Shown here: positions 1-7,142 of the stretch, piece by piece
Layout: each line of letters starts with the position of its first letter
Numbering within the stretch: the first letter of the stretch is position 1
DNA from: Spirochaetaceae bacterium
Lineage (GTDB): Bacteria; Spirochaetota; Spirochaetia; DSM-27196; SKKC01
NCBI GenBank assembly: GCA_003554375.1
Contig: PWGF01000366.1
Location: 1 to 28,812 of the forward strand
Length of the DNA stretch: 28,812 nt
Reading direction: 5' to 3'
Notes under the pieces: generated by a model
Told to the model about the DNA's origin: nothing
The model's input: the letters and a program-made list of their open reading frames with translations, nothing else
Database searches by the model: none
Position numbers and translations under genes: made by a program

Positions 1-337
1 CCCGTTGGGACAGATAGATCGCTTCAGCGAAGAAAACCGGGTAGAGAAGTTGAACGTAGAAGACCCGAACGAAGCCGAGCGGCTCGCGCCGGTACGGCCG
101 ACACGCACGGATGACGACAAGAACAACAAGGCCGATCAGAACGAACACCAGCGTAGCCGCCAGATTGCGGTCAACCGTTACTCCCAGCACCGATCGGTAA
201 TCGGTTCTCGCGAAAGCCACGTTGAGCAACGCGAAGTAGCCGGTAAGCGATATCACGAGGAGATCGAGCCGTCGCACACGCCTCTCACTCGAACCTCGCG
301 CAACCTTATCCCGGTCAGCCATTCGCTGTTCAGCCAT
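1..337 (-). CDS. Membrane protein, N-terminal part (possible PAP2-superfamily)
   Basis: This is an open minus-strand frame of 112 codons from an ATG at 337 that runs off the left edge without a stop. An AAGGAGG-type ribosome binding site lies about 11 bases upstream. The product starts with a hydrophilic, Arg-rich head (about residues 1-23). Two hydrophobic segments follow, at about 25-42 and 60-77, then an aromatic-rich stretch FVRVFYVQLLYPVFFAEA at about 89-106. A short helix pair followed by an aromatic, Tyr-Pro-containing segment recalls membrane PAP2-type phosphatases and related inositol-phosphorylceramide synthase-like proteins. The catalytic part would lie outside the window, so the family is a guess. 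That this is a real gene is supported by the RBS, the membrane pattern and the lack of a better frame on the other strand. Confidence 0.6.
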   Translation of the reverse strand, partial: MAEQRMADRDKVARGSSERRVRRLDLLVISLTGYFALLNVAFARTDYRSVLGVTVDRNLAATLVFVLIGLVVLVVIRACRPYRREPLGFVRVFYVQLLYPVFFAEAIYLSQR

Positions 338-492
338 CGCTGACAGATCCTCCTTCGAATCGACGCCGATGCCGCTCGACTTCCACTCGTCGCCCACCGG
401 CCTGGTGTGCTACCCTTTTATCCCACGGACGGGCTGCGAGAACAAGCAGTCGCATACCGTGCGCACGCAGACACGAGGCGGAATACCAGCCC

Positions 493-1371
493 ATGACCAT
501 AGAGTTGCTGTACGAAGACGAGCATTGTCTCGTCGTGGACAAACCGGCCGGGCTCATGATGCATCCCAACGAGTACGATCGGCGAAGCCCCACCCTCGTG
601 TCGCGCTTGCAGCGAGCACGAGGTCACAAAATCTACACCGTCCATCGACTGGACCGAAAGACCTCAGGGACTCTGTTGATTGCGAAGAACGAAGAAGCTG
701 CTCGGGCCTTCGGAGCGCTGTTCACCTCCCGCGCCCTCCGTAAGCGATACTTGGCCCTGGTACGGGGATACGCACCGTGTGAAGCTCGCATCGACAAGAG
801 CATCCGGCAGAAGAAACACGGTCGCCAGGTTCCCGCAATCACGGACTTCCGGTGCATTGCACGCGCAGAGCTTCCCGAGCCGGTTCCGCCGCATCCGACC
901 GCCCGGTATTCGCTTCTGGAAATCGAGCTCGTTACCGGCCGCCGGCACCAGGCACGAAAACACCTGCAGTCGATATCACACCCGATTATCGGCGACAAAC
1001 AGTACGGGGATCGAAACCATAATGAGCTCTTCCAGGAGAAGCTTCAGGCCCCATTTATGTTCCTTCGCTCGGCGGAGCTCGCTTTCACGCATCCGTTTTC
1101 GGGGGAGCACCTTCAGATCGGTACCGGCATTCCGGCGGAGTGGCGAGCGATTTTCGGACGGATTCAGCTGGCCGAACCCGAGTCATATGCCGCGCCATAC
1201 GTATCCGCGCTTCCTCCTTACGTACCCGGGGAGCCGGCCCCGTTGATAGAGGCTCCCCGGCTCATTATCAAGCGCGCTTACGACGGGAGTTCATCCTACG
1301 TTCGCCCGTACGACGGCAAACGCGATGAGAAAGCCCCCCGGCCTGCCAAAAAAGAGCAAGAATACCGTTGA
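493..1371 (+). CDS. truC: RluA-family pseudouridine synthase, TruC-like
   Basis: Predicted cytoplasmic enzyme of 292 residues that isomerises uridine to pseudouridine in RNA. The family core is clear. LVVDKPAGLMMHP lies near residues 13-25, the catalytic motif HRLDRKTSG at 51-59 carries the catalytic Asp54, and KRYLALVRG follows. A GRRHQARKHL segment and HPIIGDKQYGD then appear, and these are the motifs by which TruC (tRNA U65) is told from RluA, RluC and RluD. There is no S4 domain, as expected for TruC. About 50 residues at the C terminus (Pro, Tyr and Arg rich) extend beyond the usual E. coli-type length. The Shine-Dalgarno is weak. The stop codon lies inside the -35 box of the sugar-transport promoter that follows, so the two transcription units abut. 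The tRNA position is inferred from similarity only; another RluA-type target is possible. Confidence 0.85.
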   Translation: MTIELLYEDEHCLVVDKPAGLMMHPNEYDRRSPTLVSRLQRARGHKIYTVHRLDRKTSGTLLIAKNEEAARAFGALFTSRALRKRYLALVRGYAPCEARIDKSIRQKKHGRQVPAITDFRCIARAELPEPVPPHPTARYSLLEIELVTGRRHQARKHLQSISHPIIGDKQYGDRNHNELFQEKLQAPFMFLRSAELAFTHPFSGEHLQIGTGIPAEWRAIFGRIQLAEPESYAAPYVSALPPYVPGEPAPLIEAPRLIIKRAYDGSSSYVRPYDGKRDEKAPRPAKKEQEYR

Positions 1372-1396
1372 CAGCTCCGCGATTCCAACGTAGGGT
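1368..1396 (+). promoter_or_regulatory. Sigma-70-type promoter of the sugar ABC operon
   Basis: A perfect -35 box TTGACA (1368-1373) is followed after 17 bases by TAGGGT (1391-1396), a weak -10 with the conserved TA and final T. The predicted transcription start is near 1403, which puts the palindrome at 1408-1421 just downstream. That is a common arrangement for repression by a LacI-family protein. The weak -10 is the doubtful part. Confidence 0.5.
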
Positions 1397-1407
1397 AGAT
1401 ATTGGGT

Positions 1408-1421
1408 GAAAACCGGTTTTC
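1408..1421. promoter_or_regulatory. Palindromic operator, LacI-family type
   Basis: GAAAACCGGTTTTC is a perfect 14-base palindrome with a central CG, the typical core of LacI/GalR-family operators. A second related half-site, ATCGGTTTACAC (1425-1436), lies just downstream. The outer GTGAAAACCG (1406-1415) and CGGTTTACAC (1427-1436) form a further inverted repeat with one mismatch. The site lies between promoter and binding-protein gene. The natural candidate regulator is the LacI-family protein at 5008-6072; that link is inferred from position and site type. Confidence 0.65.
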
Positions 1422-1474
1422 TAAATCGGTTTACACCTCAGGGAAATTCCCGACAATACCGTAAGGAGGTACCA

Positions 1475-2716
1475 ATGAGACGTATAGGTATCCTTTGTCT
1501 CGTTTTGATGGTGGTCGGTGCGTTCGGCGCATTCGCCAACGGTCAGCAGGAAGTCGAAGGCCTGGTAGAGTTCGATCTCTGGACTCAGGCGGACGAAGCA
1601 ACCAATGAGCTGCCGTACCTGGAGTCACTGGTAGAGGAGTACATGGAGGAGAACGATCTCGTCTCCATCGATGTGGCGGACATGGGGACGGAGGATCTCC
1701 GCGAGGACTTCCAGACTGCCAGTATCGCCGGTGAGGCGCCGGAGCTCCTGTGGACCGTAAACGACCACGCTGGTCCGTTTACCCTGGCCCGCATCATCCA
1801 GCCGATCGACGACATCTGGGAGCCCATCGGAGACAATCTCGTGGAGCCGGAGGTTCTTGACGATCAGGTGTACGGCATCCCGATCACTTCGGGGAACCAT
1901 CTGATGCTGATGTACAACAAGCAGTATATGGATGAGCCTCCGCAGGACACCGACGAGTTCAAGCAGATGGCCCAGGACATTGCGGATGAGCACGGCGTTC
2001 ACGGCTTCTCCTATAACGCAACGGAGCCGTTCTGGCTCGTTCCGTGGCTTGGCGGCTTCGGTGGAGAGGTCTTTGCCGCTGACGGCGTAACGCCGACCCT
2101 CGATACTCCGGAAATGGTACAGACCCTCGAGTTCCTGTACGAGATCCAGCACGAGTGGGACTTCATGCCGGCAGAACCGGATGCAGACACCACGGACAGC
2201 CTCTTCCAGGAGGGCGAGGTTGCCATGATCATCTCCGGTGACTGGGCGATCGGAAGCTACGAAGACGAGCTCGGCGATGACTTCGGCGTCGCCCGGATCC
2301 CGCGGGTGAGCGAGACCGGTGAGTGGCCTCAGCCCTACACCAGCGGCAAGTACTGGATGGTAGCCAACCATGTCGAGGGTGAAACTCGCGAGATAATCGA
2401 GGACTTCATCCACTGGTCGCTGACCGAGGAGCGTCAGCTCGAGCTGACGCAGACGGTCGGTGCCCTCCCGGCGCACGTCGATGTACTCGATCATCCGGAG
2501 ATCACCGAGGACCCGATCCTCGCAGGAAGCGCTTCGCAGCTCGAGGTCGGCACCCCGATGCCTTCGGTACCTCAGATGCGGGCCAACTGGGACGCCATGC
2601 GGGTCGAGATGAACCTCGTGCTCGCAGACGACAAGGATCCTGCACAGGCGGCAGCCGACATGCAGCAAGGCGCCGAAGCGGCCATCGAGGACATGGACAT
2701 CGATGATCAACTGTAG
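1475..2716 (+). CDS. Sugar ABC transporter substrate-binding protein (MalE-like)
   Basis: Family 1 extracellular solute-binding protein of 413 residues that should capture a sugar outside the cytoplasmic membrane and deliver it to the two permeases downstream. The start at 1475 is set by AAGGAGG a few bases upstream; an in-frame start at 1406 would overlap the operator. The N terminus MRRIGILCLVLMVVGAFG is a signal peptide ending near AFA|NGQQE. No lipobox Cys is present, so type I cleavage is expected. Typical features are YGIPITSGNHLMLMYNK (about 125-141), the LFQEGEVAMIISGDWAI segment, and a C-terminal WDAMRVEMNLVLAD...DPAQAAADMQQ stretch, as in maltose/maltodextrin-type proteins. The mature protein is strongly acidic, which suits a saline habitat. 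The exact sugar cannot be read from sequence; a maltodextrin or other alpha-glucoside is the best guess. Confidence 0.93.
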   Translation: MRRIGILCLVLMVVGAFGAFANGQQEVEGLVEFDLWTQADEATNELPYLESLVEEYMEENDLVSIDVADMGTEDLREDFQTASIAGEAPELLWTVNDHAGPFTLARIIQPIDDIWEPIGDNLVEPEVLDDQVYGIPITSGNHLMLMYNKQYMDEPPQDTDEFKQMAQDIADEHGVHGFSYNATEPFWLVPWLGGFGGEVFAADGVTPTLDTPEMVQTLEFLYEIQHEWDFMPAEPDADTTDSLFQEGEVAMIISGDWAIGSYEDELGDDFGVARIPRVSETGEWPQPYTSGKYWMVANHVEGETREIIEDFIHWSLTEERQLELTQTVGALPAHVDVLDHPEITEDPILAGSASQLEVGTPMPSVPQMRANWDAMRVEMNLVLADDKDPAQAAADMQQGAEAAIEDMDIDDQL

Positions 2717-2737
2717 TTAACTCTTGATGCTCCGTAC

Positions 2738-2790
2738 GGTGCGCGCCCATGACCTTCGTCGGAGGCGGGCGCGCGCCTTCGTTCTTTTCT
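2738..2790 (+). terminator. Intra-operon hairpin between binding protein and permease
   Basis: GGTGCGCGCCC (2738-2748) pairs with GGGCGCGCGCC (2767-2777), giving an 11-base-pair stem with one G-T pair and an 18-base loop. It is followed by the T-rich run TTCGTTCTTTTCTTCCTT. It sits between the binding-protein stop and the permease start. The shape is that of a partial intrinsic terminator and 3' mRNA stabiliser, which would keep binding-protein expression above permease expression, as in many importer operons. The role is inferred. Confidence 0.6.
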
Positions 2791-2806
2791 TCCTTAGGGG
2801 GTAACA

Positions 2807-3850
2807 ATGGAGAGGTTTACGCTCGGCTTCGTTATATCGAGTTTGGAAGAAGCGGGCAGTATTATCCTCGGCATCGTGCTCGTCGTGGTACTCCTTCAGG
2901 TCATAGCCTACGTGGTACTCCACCACGGTCTGAAGGCGCGCTTGGCACTGCCGCTCACGCTGCTCGTTCCGGCCGCGGTAGGTTTGGCCGTGCTTACCGG
3001 CTACCCGCTGCTGTACAATGTCTGGCTCGCTTTCACGAACATGAGCCTACAGCACATTTCGCCGCACGTAGATCCTGATTTTGGAGTGGGCCAATTCATC
3101 GCCAACATACGCCGGGTATTCACCCGTCCGGTTCTCCATTCGGAGCATTTCTTCCCCGTTTTCGGCCGGACGGTTGCGTACACGGCGTTACAGGTCACCT
3201 TTCACGTGTCGATCGGCCTGTTCCTGGCCATGTGCCTCAACCGGCGCATGAAGCTGCGTGGAATCTATCGAACGCTCATTCTCATCCCGTGGGCGATCCC
3301 GCAAATCGTAGCGGTGCTGACGTGGCGGACTGAGTTCCATTTCCAGTACGGCTTCGTGAACATCCTGCTCCGCAACTTCGGACACTCCGGGTTTTTCTGG
3401 CTCTCAGACCGGATGACCAACTGGATCGCCTTCAACCTCGTCAACATCTGGCTGGGCGTCCCCTTTATGAGTGTGATCCTCCTTGGCGGGCTCCAAAGTA
3501 TCGATCCCAACTACTACGAAGCGGCGGAAATCGACGGCGCCACCTGGAGGCAGCGATTCCGCAATATCACACTCCCAATGATAAGACCGGTCCTCACCCC
3601 TGCGGCGATTCTCGGTTGGATTTGGACGTTCAACATGTTCAATGTTCCCTACTTCATTAACGCCCGGAACTTCGAGAGCTCGGACATCTTAGTCACAGCG
3701 CTCTTCAGGGCGGCGTTTGAATACAATCGATACGGTTTCGCGGCTGCGTTCTCAATAGTGGTGTTCGTGATCCTACTGATATTCACCGTCTTCTACGTCA
3801 AAATCTCCGGTCTGGAGCTAACGAAGAAGGCCAGTCAGAAGATGAAGTGA
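2807..3850 (+). CDS. Sugar ABC transporter permease (MalF-like)
   Basis: Inner-membrane permease of 347 residues forming half of the sugar channel. The binding-protein-dependent transport domain spans about residues 115-330. The EAA loop that docks the ATPase reads YYEAAEIDGATWRQRF at about 236-251 and is followed by NITLPMIRP. Upstream are two membrane segments at about 17-38 and 45-72, the second followed by YNVWLAFTNMS, a usual MalF-type opening. This head is longer than in minimal permeases. The start is fixed by AGGGGG about six bases upstream. It follows the binding-protein gene after a 90-base spacer with a hairpin and is 12 bases ahead of the second permease, so both permeases are surely co-transcribed. 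Substrate inferred as for the binding protein. Confidence 0.93.
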   Translation: MERFTLGFVISSLEEAGSIILGIVLVVVLLQVIAYVVLHHGLKARLALPLTLLVPAAVGLAVLTGYPLLYNVWLAFTNMSLQHISPHVDPDFGVGQFIANIRRVFTRPVLHSEHFFPVFGRTVAYTALQVTFHVSIGLFLAMCLNRRMKLRGIYRTLILIPWAIPQIVAVLTWRTEFHFQYGFVNILLRNFGHSGFFWLSDRMTNWIAFNLVNIWLGVPFMSVILLGGLQSIDPNYYEAAEIDGATWRQRFRNITLPMIRPVLTPAAILGWIWTFNMFNVPYFINARNFESSDILVTALFRAAFEYNRYGFAAAFSIVVFVILLIFTVFYVKISGLELTKKASQKMK

Positions 3851-3862
3851 GGGAGGCGAGTT

Positions 3863-4801
3863 ATGAGTAGCAGTCATCAAGTCATATCCCACGGTTCACC
3901 CCTTTCGCCGCCCACCAGAAGGGAGCTCATCGCTCGCCACGGCTTCTTCAACTGGTTCTTCCGGACTGCACGAGGAGACGCACCGTATCAGCGCGTGCTG
4001 ATCCATCTGGTGTTGATCGCGGCGTGTGTTATCACCGTCTATCCGCTAACACGCATTCTCTCTGTTTCGCTCCGGCCTGGAGACGCTCTTCTGAGCACCA
4101 CCATGGAAGTTATCCCGGAGAATGCGACGTTTGCCGCGTACTACAACGTCATCGTCCAGCGTGAATTCCTCATTTGGATATGGAACTCGATCATCGTGGC
4201 ACTCAGCGGCTCGTTCATTGGCGTAGCCATTGCGGCAACTGGTGCATATGCGTTCTCACGCTGGGACTTCCCCCTGAAGGTTCCCGCGCTTATCTTTTTG
4301 CTGTGCACCCAGATGATTCCGGCGCCAATGATGGTCGTTCCCATCTACATCATCGCAGCCAACCTCGGCATTTTGAACTCGTGGATTGGGATTATCGTCG
4401 CCTATTCGGTACAGTCGACGCCGTTCAGTATCTGGATTCTCAAGGGCTACTACGACACGGTTCCGTACGAGCTGGAGCAGCAGGCAATGGTGGACGGCTC
4501 CAGCCACTTAGGAGCGTTCTACCGGATAATCCTTCCGCTTTCGACGCCGGCACTGGCAATCGCGTTCTTGTTTAACTTCACCCAGGCGTGGAACGACTGG
4601 GTATTGGCGCGAGTTATGCTTACGAACGACCTCTATTACACGTGGCCTTTGGGCGTAAACCGCCTCCAGGGCCAATTCACAACCCTGTGGTCCGAGTTCT
4701 ATGCCGCCTCGTTTATGATCTCGATTCCGGTTCTGGCGCTCTTCCTCGCGTCGTCCCGGTTCTTGATCTCAGGCCTGACCCTGGGCTCCGTGAAGGACTG
4801 A
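3863..4801 (+). CDS. Sugar ABC transporter permease (MalG-like)
   Basis: Second inner-membrane permease, 312 residues. A cytoplasmic head of about 45 residues precedes membrane segments at about 47-65, 105-130, 140-165, 170-190 and further ones to the C terminus. The EAA loop is YELEQQAMVDGSSHLGAFYR at about 202-221, followed by IILPLSTPALA. It departs from the consensus in having EQQA in place of EEAA but keeps the Asp-Gly. A TWPLGVNRLQGQ segment near 275 recalls maltose-type permeases. A GGGAGGCGAG ribosome binding site precedes the ATG. The operon ends here without an ATP-binding subunit, so a shared MsmK/MalK-type ATPase elsewhere in the genome is presumably used. Confidence 0.92.
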   Translation: MSSSHQVISHGSPLSPPTRRELIARHGFFNWFFRTARGDAPYQRVLIHLVLIAACVITVYPLTRILSVSLRPGDALLSTTMEVIPENATFAAYYNVIVQREFLIWIWNSIIVALSGSFIGVAIAATGAYAFSRWDFPLKVPALIFLLCTQMIPAPMMVVPIYIIAANLGILNSWIGIIVAYSVQSTPFSIWILKGYYDTVPYELEQQAMVDGSSHLGAFYRIILPLSTPALAIAFLFNFTQAWNDWVLARVMLTNDLYYTWPLGVNRLQGQFTTLWSEFYAASFMISIPVLALFLASSRFLISGLTLGSVKD

Positions 4802-4895
4802 CGGTGCTCGGAACCGGCATGTATTGGGGATGCTCAAGGGCCGTTGGCTGTCACTTCGGTGAAGCATCTACTGTGGGGGAGTAAGCAAGCAACAT

Positions 4896-4929
4896 GCCGC
4901 GCGGCTTTCCTTCGGTGAGTTCGCGCGGC
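4896..4929 (+). terminator. GC-rich hairpin, possible terminator after the permease operon
   Basis: GCCGCGCG (4896-4903) pairs perfectly with CGCGCGGC (4922-4929) around an 18-base loop. It lies in the 206-base gap between the last permease gene and the regulator gene. The following bases (TCCCTTGTC) are only mildly T-rich, so termination may be partial. No other clear signal was found in this gap. Confidence 0.4.
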
Positions 4930-5007
4930 TCCCTTGTCACCTTATGTTTCGAATAGCTCGGCGTCGCAGGTGTCCGCGCCTCCGACGCCCACGACGGGAA
5001 GATGCCC

Positions 5008-6072
5008 ATGCGTGTGACCATAAACGATATCGCCGAGTTAGCGGGCGTCTCCAAAACGACCGTTTCGTTTGCGTTCAACGATCCGAAGCGCATCTCCGCT
5101 GCTACGCGGGAGCGAATCCTGACGATCGCTGAGGAGTTCGGGTATGTGCCCGATCCCGTCGCTCGCACCATGTCGTCTAAGCGACTCGGTACGATTGGAT
5201 TCCTCGTCCCACAGAATCTCTCCATTGCCTTTCAGAACCCCTACATGGGTGAGATCCTGCGAGGCATCGGGGCAACATGCGAACCTCATGCACTCTCTAT
5301 TACCGTGATTCCCCCCGTGGAGGGCTCGCTTCAGAAGAGTGTTCGGAGCGCCGCGGTCGATGGACTGGTCACTCTTGGGCTTCTTCCGACCACGGAAACT
5401 GCCCGTACAATCCGCCAACGCCATATCCCGTTCGTCACCATCGACGGTGGTGACGACAGCGACATTCCTACCGTAAACGTACAGGACCAGGAAGCTGCGT
5501 ATACCGTCATGCGCCACATTCTGAATCTCGGACATCGCGAAATCGGCATTCTGGACCTCGGCCCCACGCACGATACGGAAGTCGAGCACGGCATAGACAC
5601 AAGTGGGTCGCACTACTCAGGGATCGGGGAGCGGCGAGATGCGGGCTACGCGCAGGCCCTCACCGAGTACGGTCTGTCCATCGATTCCCCTTCGATTCGC
5701 CGGGTCTACGGCCACGCTTCGCGGGACGGGGCCATACGGGCAGCCGTGGATTTGGTCGATCGACCCGATCGACCGACCGCTGTCGTAGCAATGAGCGACC
5801 TTATGGCCTTGGGCGTCTATCACGTAGCTCACCATCGCGGAATCCGAATTCCGGAGGAGCTCTCCGTTGCCGGCTTTGACGATATCCCGGCAGCGGAACT
5901 GGTACGGCCACCCCTTACAACGCTGTCCCAGCCGGGAAGTGAAAAGGGGCGCCAGGCCGCTACCGTCCTGTTGGATCTCCTGAACGGTCGCCCTCCGAAG
6001 TCTTTCGTCACTTACATCGACACACAGTTAATCGTTCGGGAGTCTACCGCTCCCCCTGCCGACGCCCTCTGA
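5008..6072 (+). CDS. LacI/GalR-family transcriptional regulator
   Basis: DNA-binding regulator of 354 residues. The N-terminal LacI helix-turn-helix is complete: VTINDIAELAGVSKTTVSFA at residues 3-22, then the hinge-helix region around PDPVARTMSSKRLGTIGFLV. The remainder is a periplasmic-binding-protein-like sensor domain with AMSDLMALGV, VAGFDDIPAAELVRPPLTTL and a final QLIVRES, all typical. Two ATGs are possible (5002 and 5008); 5008 gives the better spacing to GGGAAG and the usual short lead into VTINDIA. It follows the sugar importer on the same strand and probably represses it through the palindrome at 1408-1421, with the imported sugar or a derivative as inducer. That regulon is inferred from position. 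Confidence 0.92.
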   Translation: MRVTINDIAELAGVSKTTVSFAFNDPKRISAATRERILTIAEEFGYVPDPVARTMSSKRLGTIGFLVPQNLSIAFQNPYMGEILRGIGATCEPHALSITVIPPVEGSLQKSVRSAAVDGLVTLGLLPTTETARTIRQRHIPFVTIDGGDDSDIPTVNVQDQEAAYTVMRHILNLGHREIGILDLGPTHDTEVEHGIDTSGSHYSGIGERRDAGYAQALTEYGLSIDSPSIRRVYGHASRDGAIRAAVDLVDRPDRPTAVVAMSDLMALGVYHVAHHRGIRIPEELSVAGFDDIPAAELVRPPLTTLSQPGSEKGRQAATVLLDLLNGRPPKSFVTYIDTQLIVRESTAPPADAL

Positions 6073-6133
6073 ATAGACCGTTCCATTCGGGGCGGCTTGG
6101 TCCGGGGCCACGCCCAGATTCTGAGGAGGAAGT

Positions 6134-6259
6134 ATGAAAAGCACCCCGGGCAGAGAACAACAATCTTCGCCTCACGCCCCTGTTGGCGCGGAAACGCAGC
6201 ACTCACCCCCCGGGCTTCGCCGTGTACCCCCGGGCTCACCCCCGGGCTTTGCCGCGTAA
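6134..6259 (+). CDS. Possible 41-residue small protein, unknown
   Basis: An ATG at 6134 is preceded by GAGGAGGAAGT, an excellent ribosome binding site, and opens a 41-codon frame beginning MKSTPGREQQ and ending PPGSPPGFAA. It is rich in Pro and Gly and has no membrane segment or known motif. Its 3' end overlaps the last codons of the HAD gene on the other strand and includes the three decamer repeats. The strong RBS is the only support; the composition may be just a GC-rich intergenic artefact. Confidence 0.2.
   Translation: MKSTPGREQQSSPHAPVGAETQHSPPGLRRVPPGSPPGFAA
6207..6248 (+). repeat. Three copies of a CCCCCGGGCT decamer
   Basis: The decamer CCCCCGGGCT occurs at 6207-6216, 6227-6236 and 6239-6248, with starts 20 and 12 bases apart. 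It lies where the HAD gene ends on the opposite strand, just beyond a possible 41-codon frame. It might be slippage or a structured 3' end; no function can be assigned. Confidence 0.5.
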
Positions 6260-7027
6260 TCGCTCGGAGGGCTCCCGGTCCCTCCCGGCTTCCGCACCTT
6301 TCGCATGGCCGGACACGCACTCGAATATGCCGCCCCATCGCGCCCCTCTTCCACGGCGGTCCGCTTGGATCACGCCGGCTCGTCGCCCGGCCAGCTGGAG
6401 TGCCTCCCGCACCTCCTGTACCGAACTGGCCACAAAGTCGACGCCCGATTCCTCCAGAACATCGGCCCGCTCGTAGCCCCACGTTACCGCGATCATGGGC
6501 ACTCCGGCCGCCCGACTCGCGGTCACATCTCGCACTTCGTCGCCCATGTAGATCGGGAGCCGGCCACGCTTTCGAGCTTCCCGCGCAGCTCGAGCGATGA
6601 AGCGTCGCTTCGGAAGCAAGCTTGCGGAGATGATGCCGCCGAAGCAACAGAGCTCATGTGCCGCAAGCGCCATCTCGACGTTTCGCCGAGCATTGGATGT
6701 TACAATCGACAGGTGACAGCCTTCCTCGCAAAGCTCTCTGATAAGCTGGGGGACTCCCTCGTACGGAGGAAACTGCGTGGCGTTTCGCCGGTACACCTCA
6801 GACACGTCCAGCCAGAGACTCGGCACCCGCCAAAACGGAATACCGAGGGTGCGAATCCGCTGCCAGATGCCGAGCTGCATCAACTCAGCCTGCTCCTGTC
6901 TGGTCAGTCTTCGCCCGAGGTACCGCTCGCTAATCCGCTCGTTTACTTCCGCCACCGCCGCACGCGAGTCGACGAGAGTTCCATCAAAGTCGCAGATGAG
7001 CTGTAACCGGCTCAGCCCATACTTCAC
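6236..7027 (-). CDS. HAD-superfamily phosphatase (phosphoglycolate phosphatase-like)
   Basis: Cytoplasmic phosphohydrolase of 263 residues from the Gph/PGP-like HAD subfamily. All four motifs are visible: DFDGTLVDS with nucleophile Asp13 and acid/base Asp15, SIVTSN at about 107-112 (motif II), Lys140 in SLLPKRRF (motif III), and GDEVRD at 162-167 (motif IV). AAGVPMIAVTWGY follows, typical of this subfamily, and a helical cap lies between motifs I and II. The start is a GTG with AGGG six bases upstream. The last 45 residues are Arg and Gly rich and extend past the HAD fold into the decamer-repeat region. The gene converges with the LacI gene and diverges from the thioredoxin gene. The true substrate is unknown. 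Confidence 0.88.
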   Translation of the reverse strand: MKYGLSRLQLICDFDGTLVDSRAAVAEVNERISERYLGRRLTRQEQAELMQLGIWQRIRTLGIPFWRVPSLWLDVSEVYRRNATQFPPYEGVPQLIRELCEEGCHLSIVTSNARRNVEMALAAHELCCFGGIISASLLPKRRFIARAAREARKRGRLPIYMGDEVRDVTASRAAGVPMIAVTWGYERADVLEESGVDFVASSVQEVREALQLAGRRAGVIQADRRGRGARWGGIFECVSGHAKGAEAGRDREPSERLRGKARG

Positions 7028-7142
7028 AACACACCCTGCCTTTCAGTGGTTGGTACACGATATCTAGCGCGGGTACTCACTTCAACCCCTCGCACCAACT
7101 TTGCCGGAAATGTAAACTCAACCTTTTCGCGCCGGGCTTACT

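Noticed and set aside
1625..2710. Long open frame on the minus strand across the sugar-binding protein gene
   Set aside because: It is antisense to an unmistakable solute-binding protein with signal peptide and RBS; open frames of this length arise from biased codon use in GC-rich DNA. No RBS or domain was seen.
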